Shown here in pieces: positions 1 to 11,370 of a DNA stretch of 64,000 nt (positions are counted from its first letter, which is position 1; the number at the start of each line of letters is the position of its first letter). The notes beneath the pieces were generated by a model. That model was given only the letters and a program-made list of their open reading frames with translations, was not told the DNA's origin and ran no database searches. The position numbers and the translations under genes were made by a program. Source of the DNA: Pegoplata infirma (Eukaryota; Arthropoda; Insecta; Diptera; Anthomyiidae). The DNA lies in NCBI GenBank assembly GCA_963921195.1, contig OY992537.1, positions 15,711,125 to 15,775,124 of the forward strand, read 5' to 3'.

Positions 1-414
1 TTTTAGCTGGAGAATTATTTAAATATTTCAATTGTTAAGGCGTTTGCCAAGTAACCTTATTCTACGTAATACAGTTTCAAACCAAAATAACACAAATGAA
101 ACAGTTAAAAAGGATCCTTTTTGGTGAATTTACCGAGTACTGACCCATCAGTCAAACTGTTTTCTAAAGAACAAAGACTGAAATTATAACTGTCAACAAA
201 AATTTGTTTCAGTGAACTGTGTAACTGGGTTTTTAGGAAACATATCAATTATAGTATTTCCTAGAAAAAGTGTGCCTTTTTGTGGAACGTTAAAATTTAT
301 GGATGCCAAATTCCTCAAAGGATTTTAACTTACTTGAGATTGTCATGGGCAAATTTCTGAAAAATAAATGAAAAAGATTGCATTATTGAATATTTTAACA
401 TAGAATCTATTTTC
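1..414. other. No recognisable feature
   Basis: AT-rich sequence with no coding similarity that I can see on either strand and no clear tandem or inverted repeat. The LINE relic starting near 415 is the first recognisable feature. Confidence 0.5.
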
Positions 415-856
415 AGCACACATAGACTCTGAGGTCCATTGTGACACTATAGGACGATATAAGGGTTACCCAACTAGTCCATGTTGTTTAACAAATGTTA
501 TTGAATTTTGACATCCTACAATCAGAGTGGTAATGCAGCTGCCTGAGTCCCAATGAAGCATGTCTCTTTCCAGAAGGAGCCGTTTAAAATTAGGTAAAAG
601 GTCCGATAGCTTCCAATTCTTTAGCATACATGCACCTATGAAATAATTCGACCATCGTTAGCCGCTCAGAGTGTTTTCCTATAAGACAGCGTCTGGTAGT
701 TACTGCAACCACCGTTAAAATCTCTCGTCTTAGGAGCGATAGCAGTTTATTTGTGCGCTTTTGATTACGAGAAGGCCAAATCTGTTGTGTAGTCTCACAG
801 GTCCATCCGTCTGCCCATCTCTGATAAGTCTTCTCCGCGGAACAAAGCCGTAGATT
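415..856 (-). pseudogene. R2-type LINE, 3' end fragment (ORF2 C-terminus and 3' UTR)
   Basis: Minus-strand reading, with several frame changes, gives the last part of a LINE ORF2: a stretch like SERLTMVELFHRC (the usual place of the C-terminal zinc-finger region), then a tail and a 3' UTR reading towards position 415. The same sequence recurs, also on the minus strand, at 40238-40680; both begin ACACATAGACTCTGAG on the plus strand, which marks the 3' end of the element. Catalytic domains are missing, so this is a 5'-truncated dead copy. It meets the plus-strand R1 element almost exactly at 856/857, so the two lie head to head (truncated 5' ends abutting). Confidence 0.6.
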
Positions 857-2180
857 TTGTTTGCAAGTTTCAAAAGGACTAAGATAGACAGGTTTGTTCT
901 TCCCAAACTAGATGGAATCACCCTAGAACTATCTAATGAGGCGAAATACCTGGGTGTAATCCTGGACTCAAAGCTTTCCTGGAAAAGGAATACAGAGGAA
1001 AGGATGAAAAAGTCGTTATGTGCTTTTTACACCTGCAGAAGAACTTTCGGAAGAAGGTGGGGTCTAAAACCGTATATTATCCACTGGATGTATGGTGCGA
1101 TAATCAGACCAATACTTACCTATGGAGCCCTTGTGTGGTGGAAAGCAGTGGATAAGAAATCATATCTCTTCAACCTACAGAAGGTACAGCGACTGGCGTG
1201 CGTGGGTATCAAATACCAACTAGGGAAGACTGGGCGGAAAACTCTGTTATAACGGGGAATGCGATCTCAATTTTCACGGACGGATCGAAGATGGAGATGG
1301 GTACAGGTTCGGGGGTATACTCTGAATGCCTCGAAATCAGGACCTCAGCAAGGCTCCCGGACAAGTGTAGTGTTTTCCAGGCCGAGGTTTTTGCAATTGA
1401 CAAAGCCGCGCAGATGATTATGACAAAGGACCTAAGTCCTTGCGCCATCAACCTTTTTGTGGACAGTCTTGCAGCTCTGAAGGCCTTAGGGTCAAACACT
1501 GTAAAATCGAGAATTGTTAGTAATTGTCTACAATCCTTTCATCAAATCAGTCAGCACACTGTCAAGCTAATCTGGGTCCCTGGACATAGTGGGGTCGATG
1601 GAAGAAGCTAATGAATGTGCAAGAAACGGCTCCGAGTCGGTGGGGGAAAGTGTCGAACCTGATATCTCGGTTCCTATAGTGGAGTTGATGAACGAAATTG
1701 ATAGGATATCAGAGAATAGGATGAGGGCTAGGTGGATATCACTGACCACGTGCAGGATATCGCGAACCATGTGGCCTCTGCCAAATCCTAAGAGGACAGA
1801 AAGTCTTCTTACCTTTGGCAAACGGACGGTTATCCTATTAGTAGGAGTACTTACAGGACACTGTATAATCGGCCAAATGGCCGTTCGTATGGGAATTTCT
1901 GACAGGGACTTTTGTAGAAGTTGTGGAGAGGTGGAGGAGGAGGAGTCAGTGCAGCACTTGTTGTGTAAATGTCCGGGTCTGATGAAACGTCGTCTTAAGT
2001 ATTTGGGGCAACGATTTTTTGATGACCTAGATTGCCTAAACAGTGTCCCATTGACATCTCCAGGGGAATACCTTAGAGAATCGGGGTGGTGTGAGAGGTA
2101 GAATTTTGTATATTAGAGGGGAGTAGGGAGACAACTTTAGGGGAATCAAAATGGGCCTTATGGCCTCCGAGTGAATTCGC
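857..2180 (+). pseudogene. R1-type LINE remnant: RT thumb, RNase H and C-terminal zinc finger
   Basis: Broken ORF2 of a non-LTR retrotransposon of the RNase H-bearing (LOA/I-like) kind. Residues from 857-1210 are the end of reverse transcriptase: KYLGVILDSKLSW, then WGLKPYIIHWMYGAIIRP and VQRLACVGI. From about 1240 follows RNase H, with the four expected acidic/His sites: FTDGSKMEMG (D), FQAEVFAI (E), VDSLAALKAL (D) and WVPGHSGVDG (H). The frame then shifts near 1600 and continues to a stop at about 2101 with GHCIIGQMAVRMG, CRSCG and HLLCKCPG, the zinc-finger signature of these ORF2 proteins. The 3' UTR runs to about 2180. The linker normally found between RT thumb and RNase H is missing, so thumb joins RNase H directly. 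The palm with its YADD motif is absent. Relatives: 8330-9360 and 60530-61725. Confidence 0.85.
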
Positions 2181-2530
2181 CAAATTAGCAGACGCAAGCT
2201 CATCGGCTTTGCATATCCCTGGAATGTCCCTGTGTCCTGGAAGCCATTAAATTCCGATATCAAACAGCTTGGACATCTGACTTAAAGACTTACGACAGTT
2301 CAGGACAGCTGTTATTTCAAAGACATTAACTTTAAGGGACTTGAACGCAGCTTGGATTTACAAATATATGTTGCATGGCATATTAACAACTCATTCACTT
2401 CCTTTATTTCCAGCATGTCTGCCTTGTTAACACTGCAATAGTTTGGCAATCTTCAACCCATGCTCATCTCATGCTATTCTGCACAGACTCCGAAGGTCAC
2501 TTCTTCGCGTTGCTTAGATTCGTCTGTCTA
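2175..2530 (-). pseudogene. R2-type LINE, degenerate RNase H fragment
   Basis: Read on the minus strand this gives a decayed RNase H domain. Near 2520 is TDESKQREEVTFGVCAE (first Asp region), then RLPNYCSV, KADMLEIKEVNEL (Glu region) and near 2240 PGHRDIPGICKADELA (His/Asp end region). The same domain from the same family sits at 40946-41400, with PGHRDLPENCKADMAQ. Stops and frame breaks show it is dead. It lies tail to tail with the R1 element that ends at about 2180. Confidence 0.65.
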
Positions 2531-3051
2531 AAAATCGCAGAATACCACCTATCCAAAACTCCCTGAAAGAAGGTTAATAGCGTCAAACGAGAAATGTGTC
2601 ACAGCAGGAGGGAAGCAAACAACTAAACATATCGAATACCACTGCTTGGCATTTGCAAGGCATCGCTAATCCATTACTGGTAAAAAAAAGTTAGCAAACA
2701 GTTTTATTACCATGACCCCAAGTACCTTCAAATTCGAAAATTTCAACTGTACCATAAACATTCGGTTCATTAAATTTTTTACAATTGTAGAGAAAAATCC
2801 CATCGTTTTTAAGTGGAAAGGAATTAGGCAGTTTCCTGTGACCACTCCCGTGATAAATCGACATTCTCTGTTATGAAACAACTTCTATTGAGGTCGTAAC
2901 CTGAGTTTTCGGAGACTAAAGAGTTTCCTAGTAGTTCTACTTGTTTGTGGCTCCCTCCAGTTTCTGTTTGCCATAGAAATACACTCTTCTCTACAATCTC
3001 AAGACAAGTTTACACTAAGAAGTCAACTACTGTTGACTTCTTAGTGTAAAG
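2531..3051. other. Mostly unassigned; possible zinc-finger scrap and a perfect hairpin
   Basis: A plus-strand stretch at about 2585-2660 reads weakly like the C-terminal Cys/His region of a LINE ORF2 (a CH...C pattern followed by AFARHR), but it is too short to assign. Positions 3009-3027 and 3032-3050 form a perfect 19-bp inverted repeat around a 4-base loop. The rest shows nothing recognisable. Confidence 0.35.
3009..3050. repeat. Perfect 19-bp inverted repeat, 4-base loop
   Basis: The left arm TTTACACTAAGAAGTCAAC (3009-3027) is exactly complementary to 3032-3050, with loop TACT. It sits directly before a J-type LINE scrap. It could be a cruciform-prone remnant of a palindromic insertion; no function can be shown. 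Confidence 0.8.
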
Positions 3052-4095
3052 AGATCGAAAGGAGTGAAGTTATTTTTACACAGTTTCAAAAAAGTTACAC
3101 ATTAATGCTTATTTGAACAGTCGAAAAACGTAACTATTTTAGGCAACATTTCCATGCCCAGGACAAAAAGGGTGTAAGAATTCTTGATATTGATAGGGTG
3201 ACCATTTTTTCCTGGACTCAAATCAGTACGCTCATTTTTTTGTATTCTAGAAATAACTTTCTGAAAAATCTTTTTTATGGGAAAACACTGATTATTTTTT
3301 TGAACACTCAAAAAACTTTGGTTACACTAACAAACTTTGGGTCAAATAATATTTCAGTAAAAGCAACTGTTAAAAGACAAATGCCATAAACTATTGTCGT
3401 TATTGTTCAGAAAATTTTGTTGACTGCTAACAACTTCATTGAATATTTTGATCGTTTCAGTTCAGAATATAAAACAAAAAGTTTCAGGACTTGATACCAG
3501 AGTGTTTAATTTTGAGGACATTTTTCCTTAAATTTTGATAACTCTCCTTTAAGAAAATTTTCCCGAAAAGCCCTGATGTTCTGAACGCATTTTGCAATAA
3601 ATTGTAATGTCATTACCTCATCGACCAACGCAGAATCATTTGGATTCTTGCAATTAAATTATATTTCCAAAAATATAGAAAATTTATCATCCCGTGAACT
3701 TTTCATTATAGAAAACCTCAAAGATTCTGTGAGCATTTTCATATAAATTTATGAAGATCAAAATAACCTCATGCTCAGATCCTTAGAATAAATTCATTAA
3801 AATTTATCCATAGTCAGTTTCAAGTTATAAAAAACTACTCTGGCAATTTATTAAATGAAAATTCAATTTTTGTACAGAATTTTCAAATAAAATTATTTTT
3901 TATATAAAAATGTTCTAATATCAGTACAATCAGTACATATTTAAAAACATCAGTACAAATCAGTACATTGTTTTTTGATCAGTACACATGATCAAAAATC
4001 AGTACATGTACTGATCAAATCAGTACGAATGGTCAGCCTAGATATTGACCCTCCTATGTATGAAAAAGATGTAGTAGGTTTCACAGTTCCATTTG
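3052..4095 (-). pseudogene. J-type LINE scrap split by a hAT-like element
   Basis: 3052-3193 aligns by eye with the minus-strand J element around 13560-13730: the shared landmarks are GGAGTGAAGTTATTTTTACA and a later CCCAGGACA segment. The match resumes after the hAT-like insertion at about 4041 and fades near 4095. This is the region just downstream of the RT catalytic core. Only about 200 bases survive, so it is a dead fragment, useful mainly because the insertion interrupts it cleanly. Confidence 0.45.
3194..4040 (+). mobile_element. Non-autonomous hAT-like element, copy 1, with 8-bp target duplication
   Basis: An 847-bp element with terminal inverted repeats TAGGGTGACCA and (right end, reversed) TAGGCTGACCA, flanked by identical 8-bp duplications GATATTGA at 3186-3193 and 4041-4048. 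An 8-bp duplication plus a TAGGG-type terminus is typical of hAT transposons. The right 180 bases carry many CAGTAC motifs in both orientations (TCAGTAC and TGTACTGA), like subterminal transposase-binding repeats. There is no transposase ORF. A second copy in reverse orientation lies at 37956-38898. Confidence 0.8.
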
Positions 4096-5065
4096 GGAGC
4101 TAGCTAGCAATGAAATGGACTTTTTTCGCATAACAAATGCTGCTGACATCTGCAAAAGAATGGTGATTAAAAGATTGACCTAAAATTCAAAAAAAAAAAA
4201 AAGAGTGTGTGGAACCTTGCGGTTTTATAAATATTTTAGTAAGATCTTAAATAACGATCTCTAAGAATCGATCTCGATAGGAACCGAAGAAGGTAATCAT
4301 CGAAATCGACAAACAAAATCATTAGGAATTATTGGATTCTGATAGGATTCGGAGTAGTTAATCCTTAAAAACTACTGGCTTGAAGATTTGCCGAGCCCAG
4401 TTAGAAGTGCTGATAATATCCAAAGTTTTGGATTAGGACACCTATTATTAAATTATTCGCTGTCAAAACTTTGAAATCAATCTTATACGAATATCAGAAT
4501 GTCTTTGACGTTTATTGAACTATTGGTTGTTTTGTTTACACTACATATGATTAGAATGATTTTTGTTGCATTTCATTGCAGTTGTTATTGTATTTAAATA
4601 TCAAAAATGATGAACTACATCAGTTTTGGTCAATCAGTTTTGGTTGGTAGTTGAATTCGTGGATGGTTAAGGTTATTAAAAAGTAAAACGTCATTGCTTA
4701 TCGCTCTTTTCAGGCCTTTTTTTCTTATTTGTTTTGTTTTCATTATTCAATTCAGCTGAGTTTTTTAAGAAAAAAAAAAGTTTGGACTGAAAAAGAAAAG
4801 AACCATGTTGTTTTGTTTACAAATCGTGCTCCAAAAGTATGATGTTCTGTTATTGTATTACTTAGGTTTACACTGTGGTGAAGAAGTAGATTGATGTTTT
4901 TGAAATTATGGAAAAGTGTTATTAAACATGTTTCAGAACTGTGGAAATCTGCGGAAATCTTACAAAAACAAAAATTGTTGCGGGCGAAAAAAATAAGTTC
5001 ATAACAATGAAATTGATGGTCCTTCGAACCGTATGACAGAAAATTCAGATTTAGAGCCATACCTT
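4096..5065. other. No recognisable feature; A-rich runs
   Basis: AT-rich unassigned DNA with an A run at about 4188-4202. No gene, tandem repeat or terminal-repeat pair was seen. Confidence 0.4.
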
Positions 5066-5430
5066 GAAAATTCCGCTAGGTTAGGTAAGGTTAGGATGAC
5101 GGTGCCAGATCGGCACTCCGCATAGACTAATTTTCAGCTTATCAATGTTAACTAAATACATTGACCTTCATTGCAAATCGCTTTAACCTTTTCAGGTCTA
5201 TACTCGTCATTCCCTCCAGAGTCTCGAACTGTGAACTCCCTATAATTGATAGTCGAGTTCGTACCAAAGCCTGGCAGTGATACAGGATGTGTTCAATGGT
5301 CTCCTCGACACCTGGTGTCTCGCACCTTTTGGAGCTTGCGTCCGTAAAAGATTCATGTTTTTGGCATGTTTCCCGACAGGACAGTGTCCCGTTAATCAAA
5401 CTGTCAAGATATGACATTCTATTCTCGTAA
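5066..5430 (-). pseudogene. T-type LINE 3' end: ORF2 C-terminus with TTAGG-type tail
   Basis: Minus-strand reading from about 5417 to 5148 gives an open 89-residue stretch with the C-terminal zinc-finger pattern of LINE ORF2: CRETCQKHESF, RCETPGVEETIEHILYHC, then QALVRTRLSIIG. The stop is followed by a 3' UTR that is repeated almost exactly at 58924-59045 (TGCGGAGTGCC region). The element ends in degenerate units of TTAGG as seen on the plus strand (5079-5097). RT and endonuclease are missing (5' truncation). The family shows that this LINE lineage ends in CCTAA-type repeats rather than poly(A). Confidence 0.7.
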
Positions 5431-6672
5431 GTGAAAGTAATAATCTTGTCCTTCCTAAATCATAGCATGGCCACAAAATTCTGCTTATACGACTTGTCCC
5501 AAGTTCCCTCCATTTTCGGTTTGCCTTGGTGCAGTAGAGGAATTCCGCTAATCTTCGATAAAACTTTTTAGAATGTAATTCTCTTTCTTTCTTTTCACAT
5601 ATTAAAAATATGGTCCTTCGAACCGGATCCCAAATTTGTCAAAAAAGTTCACTATAAAAAAAATTATAAATTGGATCCAATTTTTCTTTCTGTTCACTTC
5701 TTTTCTTTCTTTCAAAATTCTTCTACTTTTCAAACATTGTGTATTGTATTTATATGTTGTACATAGAACTAATAACAAACAATATTAACATGTTTATTGT
5801 ACAATACAATGTACCCCATACGCGATTCGTTGTGGTTTAATGTTTGCTTTAGAAGCTCACAAAAAAAAAAAAATACAAGTAAAATCCGAGAAGTAATGAT
5901 GATGATGGAATGGATTTTTGTGTTCAGTTCAGTTTGTTTTTTTTTTTTGTGTAAATTGTTTTGTATTTTTGGCGTGCATTGTTAAACTCTGGAGCGATCA
6001 AAGAGGCAAAGCGCTTATTATTTGCCGCTTATTGTTGTTTTGTTTCCATATTAAAATGTAATTATTCATGTGTTTGGCCACGGATAATAGAAGATCAAAT
6101 CGCGTAAGTTAAACTTTACATTTGAAAACTACACGTAATGTTTGATTGTCTTGTAAGTAGTGGAATGGAGTCGAGTAGAGAGATACAAGGCGCGCAAACG
6201 ATTCATGATGCTGCAATTCAAGTGTCAAATCTAATTGTTTAAACAGCATGTAGCGGCACATGCCTCATGGTATTATATTTGGTATTTACCTTAACTTACT
6301 TAATGGAAGAACAAAAAAAGAAAGATGGTCAAAAGAAGTTGAGTTATGTTGACCTAAGACTAATGTTACAATTCATAACAATGAAATAAAATCTTTGGGT
6401 AAAATGTCGATTTAAGAATCCGATTATATCATTACAAAATCTAATGTGTCCTTTGGTTAAAAAAATGGAATTTAAGTGACCAAAAATTTTCTGAAAAATT
6501 ACGAAATCACCTTTGGAACTATCAAACCGAAAGTTGTAAACAAATAAAATCAGGAACATAAGAATTAATAAGACCACATTTTTTATGATATTAAGTATAA
6601 AGTTAGATTCATATACCCATCTCTAATTAGTTTTATTAACAGAACAAAGCCGATTTGATAGATTCGGACCGG
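5431..6672. other. No gene recognised
   Basis: AT-rich DNA with A and T runs (about 5860-5872 and 5937-5949). Short open frames here have low-complexity composition and no domain pattern that I recognise. Confidence 0.4.
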
Positions 6673-6690
6673 GCCCCGGCCTGGGCGCCA
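6673..6690 (-). other. Primer-binding-site-like motif of an LTR element
   Basis: On the minus strand this reads TGGCGCCCAGGCCGGGGC. The TGGCGCCCA..GGGGC pattern is the known complement of the 3' end of lysine tRNA used as a primer-binding site by many LTR elements. Similar 18-base motifs occur at 28894, 40136 and 42488. No LTR pair, gag or pol is visible, so the assignment rests on the motif alone. Confidence 0.4.
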
Positions 6691-6779
6691 ACTACTACAA
6701 ACAAACTTTTCATAAATTTGAGTTTTCAATGAGTGTGTTTGTTTTAAGGAAATTTCTTAATTAATCAATATCGAAACCG

Positions 6780-7000
6780 GCCTATTCGTGGTATTGTGCT
6801 TTTATTCTTATATCCGCCTTGCGTACCTCTTATGTCCACCGGAATCAGGTGCAATACGATGTTAAGTGCAGACGGATGTTTAGTACGCAAAATATCAGTG
6901 TCTTATGAAGTTGCAATTCACTGTATCCTCTTAGTAGACCATGTTGGGTTTTATCCGCCAACACAGGCCACCAGGCAATGATTCCGATGAGACCACCAAA
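6780..7000 (-). pseudogene. RNase H-type LINE fragment (RT thumb and linker)
   Basis: Minus-strand reading gives a thumb-like piece (IKPNMVY near 6940) and then SALNIVLHLIPVDI near 6830, which resembles the linker between reverse transcriptase and RNase H in LOA-like ORF2 proteins. Stops and frame changes are frequent. It directly precedes the J-type RT copy at 7004 on the same strand, but belongs to a different LINE group. Confidence 0.45.
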
Positions 7001-7003
7001 ACA

Positions 7004-7770
7004 TGATTTTCAGTGTTGCACTGTTGTATAAATCCAAACAATGATTCCCCCCAAATAACACTGAATTTTCATGCTCAGAATAACAAAAGTTTCCGATTCT
7101 TCAATATTTGTACCACCAATATGCACAGATAACGGCTCTACAGACCTGTGGGTCAACATACAACGTTGGATTTTGCTGGCATTGAACGTGACCATATTCG
7201 CAAGACCAAATTCAGAGATTGTCTACAGGACTTGATGTGTGTCATTAAAAATCTGCCTGTTGCCTTCAACCACAACAAAGTTTGGCTTACGATCAAAAGA
7301 AAATTAATGACAAATGTTGCTATCATCTGCTTAGAGTAGATATGATTTGAAGTTTGACTAAGAAGGTCTTTAAGAAAAATAAGAAAAAGGGTAGGAGATA
7401 GAACAGAACCTTACGGTACCCTGACTGAATATGAAACTCATTTGATAAGACCTCATCTACAACAACACGTGAAGAACAATCTCTGAGGAATCTCGAAATA
7501 AAAGTCACTACCAACACCAAAGACATTAAGATATTAGATATGTGCGCGTTTCTCCAAAATGATGAATCGAACGATTCTAACGTTCCAAAAGGAACGCCAA
7601 AAGGTCCACTTTAGAACTAGTTCTGCGAAAAACATACTGTTAATCGTTTAAAAGGAAATTAGCCTCCATACACCTCGCAGGATGGCAATTTACAATGCTC
7701 TCCATTACCTTTGAGAGTGCAGATCATAATGCGATTGACCTTATTCCCGATATTGCTTCCACTTCAATAC
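7004..7770 (-). pseudogene. J-type LINE, degenerate RT core
   Basis: Minus-strand reading, from 7770 to 7004, follows RT of the J family. MESIVNCHLARC and DLLAFLLERQNRSIHHFGE give the early RT region; RDCSSRVVVDEVLSNEFHI matches the stretch before the GVPQG motif; near 7320 the catalytic box survives as ADDSN with a stop in place of Tyr; VTFNASKIQRCMLTH and VHIGGTNIEESE follow. Best parallel: 13480-14430. It has many stops and no endonuclease, so it is a dead internal fragment. Confidence 0.7.
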
Positions 7771-8329
7771 TGCTTCCGTTTCAACCTACGATACTTTTCT
7801 CCAATATAAAATACAATTTCAGTGATGTCCCGAGAAGAAATATCAAATGTTGGAGTCTTATGTGGAAGGACAAGTTCAGTATATTTTTATTGACCACTGA
7901 CCACTGATAGTTGCTTCAAAGCGACCTGTAGAATGCTCTTTAATGTTGGCAGGAGCTTTCCCTTACTGCTATGGCCACGTCATTAACAAAATCGATCAAC
8001 TTGCATCATTTGTTTCAAGGTTAATTTACAAAAAAAAAAAATAGAAAGAACAGCCTACTGAGGTGGAATTGGTTAAACATATTTCGACCTCTGCCTTGGA
8101 GAAATTGAAAATTTCTAATGATTTCCTTATAATCAAAGTTCACACATCGAAAAGTGTCCTTTTGTAGCGCACACTGGTGACAATCTTGAGGCGATGCGAA
8201 GCTTTAGTGTACATTAATTGAGTTTCTGTCTGGGTCTCAAGAAGAAGTTCGCTTCCGCTTACCTCCAAGGCGGAAAGTCGCGAATGGCACTGCCACCTCC
8301 AGAAATGGTGAAAATGGTCAGCATATAAG
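7771..8329. other. Unassigned, no clear gene
   Basis: No gene with recognisable domains. An A run lies at about 8030-8041. The stretch at 8160-8310 has coding-like composition but I could not assign it to a family; it may belong to the LINE that begins at about 8330. Confidence 0.3.
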
Positions 8330-9360
8330 ATTTGGAGAAATGTTGTAGGTTAGAAGATCCATCAACCGTGGTAGACGTCGGAACTCAAGTTTCGCAGAAC
8401 AGGAAGTAGGAAACTCTTCAATAAGGCAAATAAAGACATTACGACGAAAGACTAGGAGAATTATAGTCTAAACTTAAATGCTTTCAAGAGGGAAACCAGA
8501 AAGGCGAAAAGGGATTCTTGGTCCATCTTCTGTGGAGAATTGGAGAGAACTACGGTGGACTGTTCTGGAACAGAAAACCGACTATATCTCACCACATACA
8601 AACTTTGATAGAAACTTCGAAGACAAAATTCAAACTAAAGAAGACTGTGCGAAAAGCTCTGTTACAACTGAGAATGCGATCTCAATCTTTACGGACGGAT
8701 CGAAAATGGAGATGGGTATGGGTTCGGGAGTTTACTCTGAATGCCTCGAAGTCGGGGCCTCATTGAGACTTTCGAATAAGTGTAGTGATTTCCAGGCTGA
8801 GGTACTTGCAATTGATAAAGCCGCGCAGATGATTATGTAAAGGGACCTTCGTCTTTGCGCCATTAACATTTCTTGAATAGTCTTCCAGTTCTAAAGGTCT
8901 TAGAATCATACACTGTAAAATCGGGAATCGTTGGGAATTGTAAACAATCCCTTCGACGAATCAGTCAGCACACAGTCAAGTTAATCTGGGTCGGTTAACA
9001 AAGTGGGGTCGCAGGAAACGAATTGGCTAATAAATGTGTGAAAAATGGCTCTGAGTTGGTGGGGGAACTAATGGAACCTGACATCTCGTTTCCTACTGGA
9101 AGTGATGAAGGAAACTTATAGGATGGCAGAGAATTGACTGAAGGATAGGTTGATATTAGTGACTACGTGCAGGATATCGAATACCCTGTGGCAACTGCCA
9201 AATCTTGAGAGGACAAAAAGTCATCTAACTTTTGGCAAACCTATTAAGTACTAGTACTGAATATCTTGTGGAATTGCAGTGGTTTAAAAAGTAGAACTTT
9301 GTATCGGAGAAGGAGTAGGGAAATAACAATTAAGGGAATCGCAATGGCCTCAGAGTGAAC
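8330..9360 (+). pseudogene. R1-type LINE with RT deleted: EN-RT linker fused to RNase H
   Basis: At 8350-8590 the plus strand reads like the basic linker between endonuclease and RT of LOA-like ORF2 (KLFNKANKDITTKD, then AFKRETRKAKRDSWSIFCGE). At about 8640 this passes without any RT into RNase H: AISIFTDGSKMEMGMGSG, then FQAEVLAIDKAAQMIM up to a stop at 8838. Beyond it a decayed rest can be followed to about 9360, ending in the same 3' UTR as the copy at 857-2180 (GAAGGAGTAGGGA, TGGCCTCAGAGTG). The loss of some hundreds of RT residues with both flanks kept shows an internal deletion. It is a dead copy. Confidence 0.75.
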
Positions 9361-11099
9361 TCGCCAAATAGCGAACCTTAAATGAGGATATCAACGACGT
9401 TTGGCATCCTACTCAAGTTAGGACCAGAGTAACAGAAATTAAACTAAATTTGGAGTTTCTTTTTATGTTCCAGTGGGACTGTGCGCAGAAATATCAACGA
9501 TGCTCTGGAAATTTGCACTACGAATTAATGCCCAGAGAAGTCTTTGCAAAGACGGACTAATGGTTCGAACAAGCAGAAAATTGATATGTTCAGTTAAATG
9601 ATACCTCTGATCTCTCGAATTTCGGTACACATGTGAACTTAGTAAATACGATCAGGTTTGATACATTCTGAAAACAATAAAAAGTTTTATCCATTCTTTA
9701 ACTATCTTAAAGCTATTTTGCCATCTCAGACATTTTCCCTTAAATTCTCCATATGTTTGTACCATTTTAAATGAAATGTAACTGCTGTTGATCATACAAG
9801 ACAAAACCAAAAAAAAATCTTTTATTACATTATTATACAATATTTGGCTAACAATCACTCAAGTCCAGAAAAGTAAAGAAAAAATGTTTGTAATAAATAT
9901 CTGTTTGTGTTGTTGTTAGTGATGGTGTTGGCTTTGTTGTTGGTATATTGTTGCTGGCGGTATTGGTTGCTGCTGCTACAATCATGTACAACACAGCCAA
10001 ATCAACAAAGAAGTCTTTTTGATGTTATTGTTGTTGTTAATTCTCGTCTTCAAAATAGCTCGTGTCAAAAGACTTTGATCCATTAATCAAAAAGATAGAA
10101 AGAATTGAAAAAAAATCGAAATTTTTTTTTAAATATCTTAAATATTTTGGTTTTTTTAGACTGGTCCTTATTTCGGAAAAGTTGAAGATTTGATAAATTA
10201 ATTGTTTTATTAAAAAAAAATCCAAAATGTGTTAAAATTTTATTTTTATGCATACCACCTAGGATATATGCATAAGCATCAATTTGTGATCTTCAATTGA
10301 TTTTAAGTTTACATAGCGACGACAGTCGGGCTCAATGTCTGTTGGAATCACGATCACTGCGCCAATAGGTTTTAAATGTGCCTGATATTGAACTTAAATA
10401 TTTATCAGATTTTTCAAAAGCTTGGTATTGAAAATCAGCATAATCGGTCAAAGGGTTCAAAAGCTGTAAGTGAAAATGCAAGAATACCTTTGAAGTGTCG
10501 ATTTATTCTAGAGATGGAAAAATAAGTATTAAATTACTTATTTTTAAAACTGAAATTTGAGGTTTCTTTCTAGACCAAAAAAAAATTAAAATTTCTAAAA
10601 TAACTTTATATTTATCAGGGACCTTCTAATATACACATTTAATAAAATTTTTAACCTTATGTTATGATGATGTTGTTATTATTGAGCTGTTACAAAAAAA
10701 AAGTACAGATTGTATATGAATTGTATACCGTGGTGTATTTATGATGAATTTAAAAGCACCTACTGAAAATTTGAATTGAATGTTTCTTTTTTGTTTGTAA
10801 GTAAACACAAATTGTAAGAGTTTTTATTTATTAAATAGAAAACAATTTTAAACAATGCACATATTTTGGTTTATTTAGAAAATTAAATTATTTATAAAAA
10901 AAAATATAGTGTGCATGACAAGCATTAGTGCATGTACAGTTGAGTTAGGTGGGAGATGGATGAAAAGTATCAAAAATAAACGGACAAAATTCTAACTTAA
11001 TGAAGTCGATCGGTATACCTAAAGGTAGGTCTAGGACCAATATTCACAAATGCAGCACAAACTCATTATACCATGTATTACAAAGTGGTGTAGGGTATA
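9361..11099. other. Mostly unassigned; GTT-rich microsatellite and scraps of a dispersed repeat
   Basis: 9906-9978 is rich in GTT/GCT triplets, a common non-coding microsatellite in flies. About 10960-11105 ends in GTAGGGTATAAAA and carries GGTCTAGGACCAATATT, so it is a piece of the dispersed GTATAAAA repeat described at 21705. Otherwise no gene is seen. Confidence 0.45.
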
Positions 11100-11280
11100 A
11101 AAATTACAGATATAAAAAAAATTTTTAGAGACTTCTAACAGAAAAATTTTCAGATTCTGAGAGATTTTTTCCCCATGAAACATGAGTTTTACCTACAAAT
11201 TCAGAAAAATAAACTACGAAATCATTAAAAATTAGTGATTGTTGTGTTATTTTTACCAACAAATTAAAAAAAAAAAATTA

Positions 11281-11315
11281 CCTACGAAAACATTAAAAAT
11301 TAATGATTTCGTAGG
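11281..11315. repeat. Hairpin, 15-bp arms with one mismatch
   Basis: CCTACGAAAACATTA pairs with the complement at 11301-11315 except at one base. Related CATTAAAAATTA motifs recur at about 11220 and 11580, suggesting one short palindromic element covering roughly 11100-11670. Confidence 0.55.
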
Positions 11316-11370
11316 TTATTTTTACAATTTTTCTATTGAATTATATTTTAAAAAATTTTTAATAAAATTT

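Noticed and set aside
2585..2660. Possible LINE C-terminal zinc finger on the plus strand
   Set aside because: Too short, with stops, and only two or three pattern residues agree.
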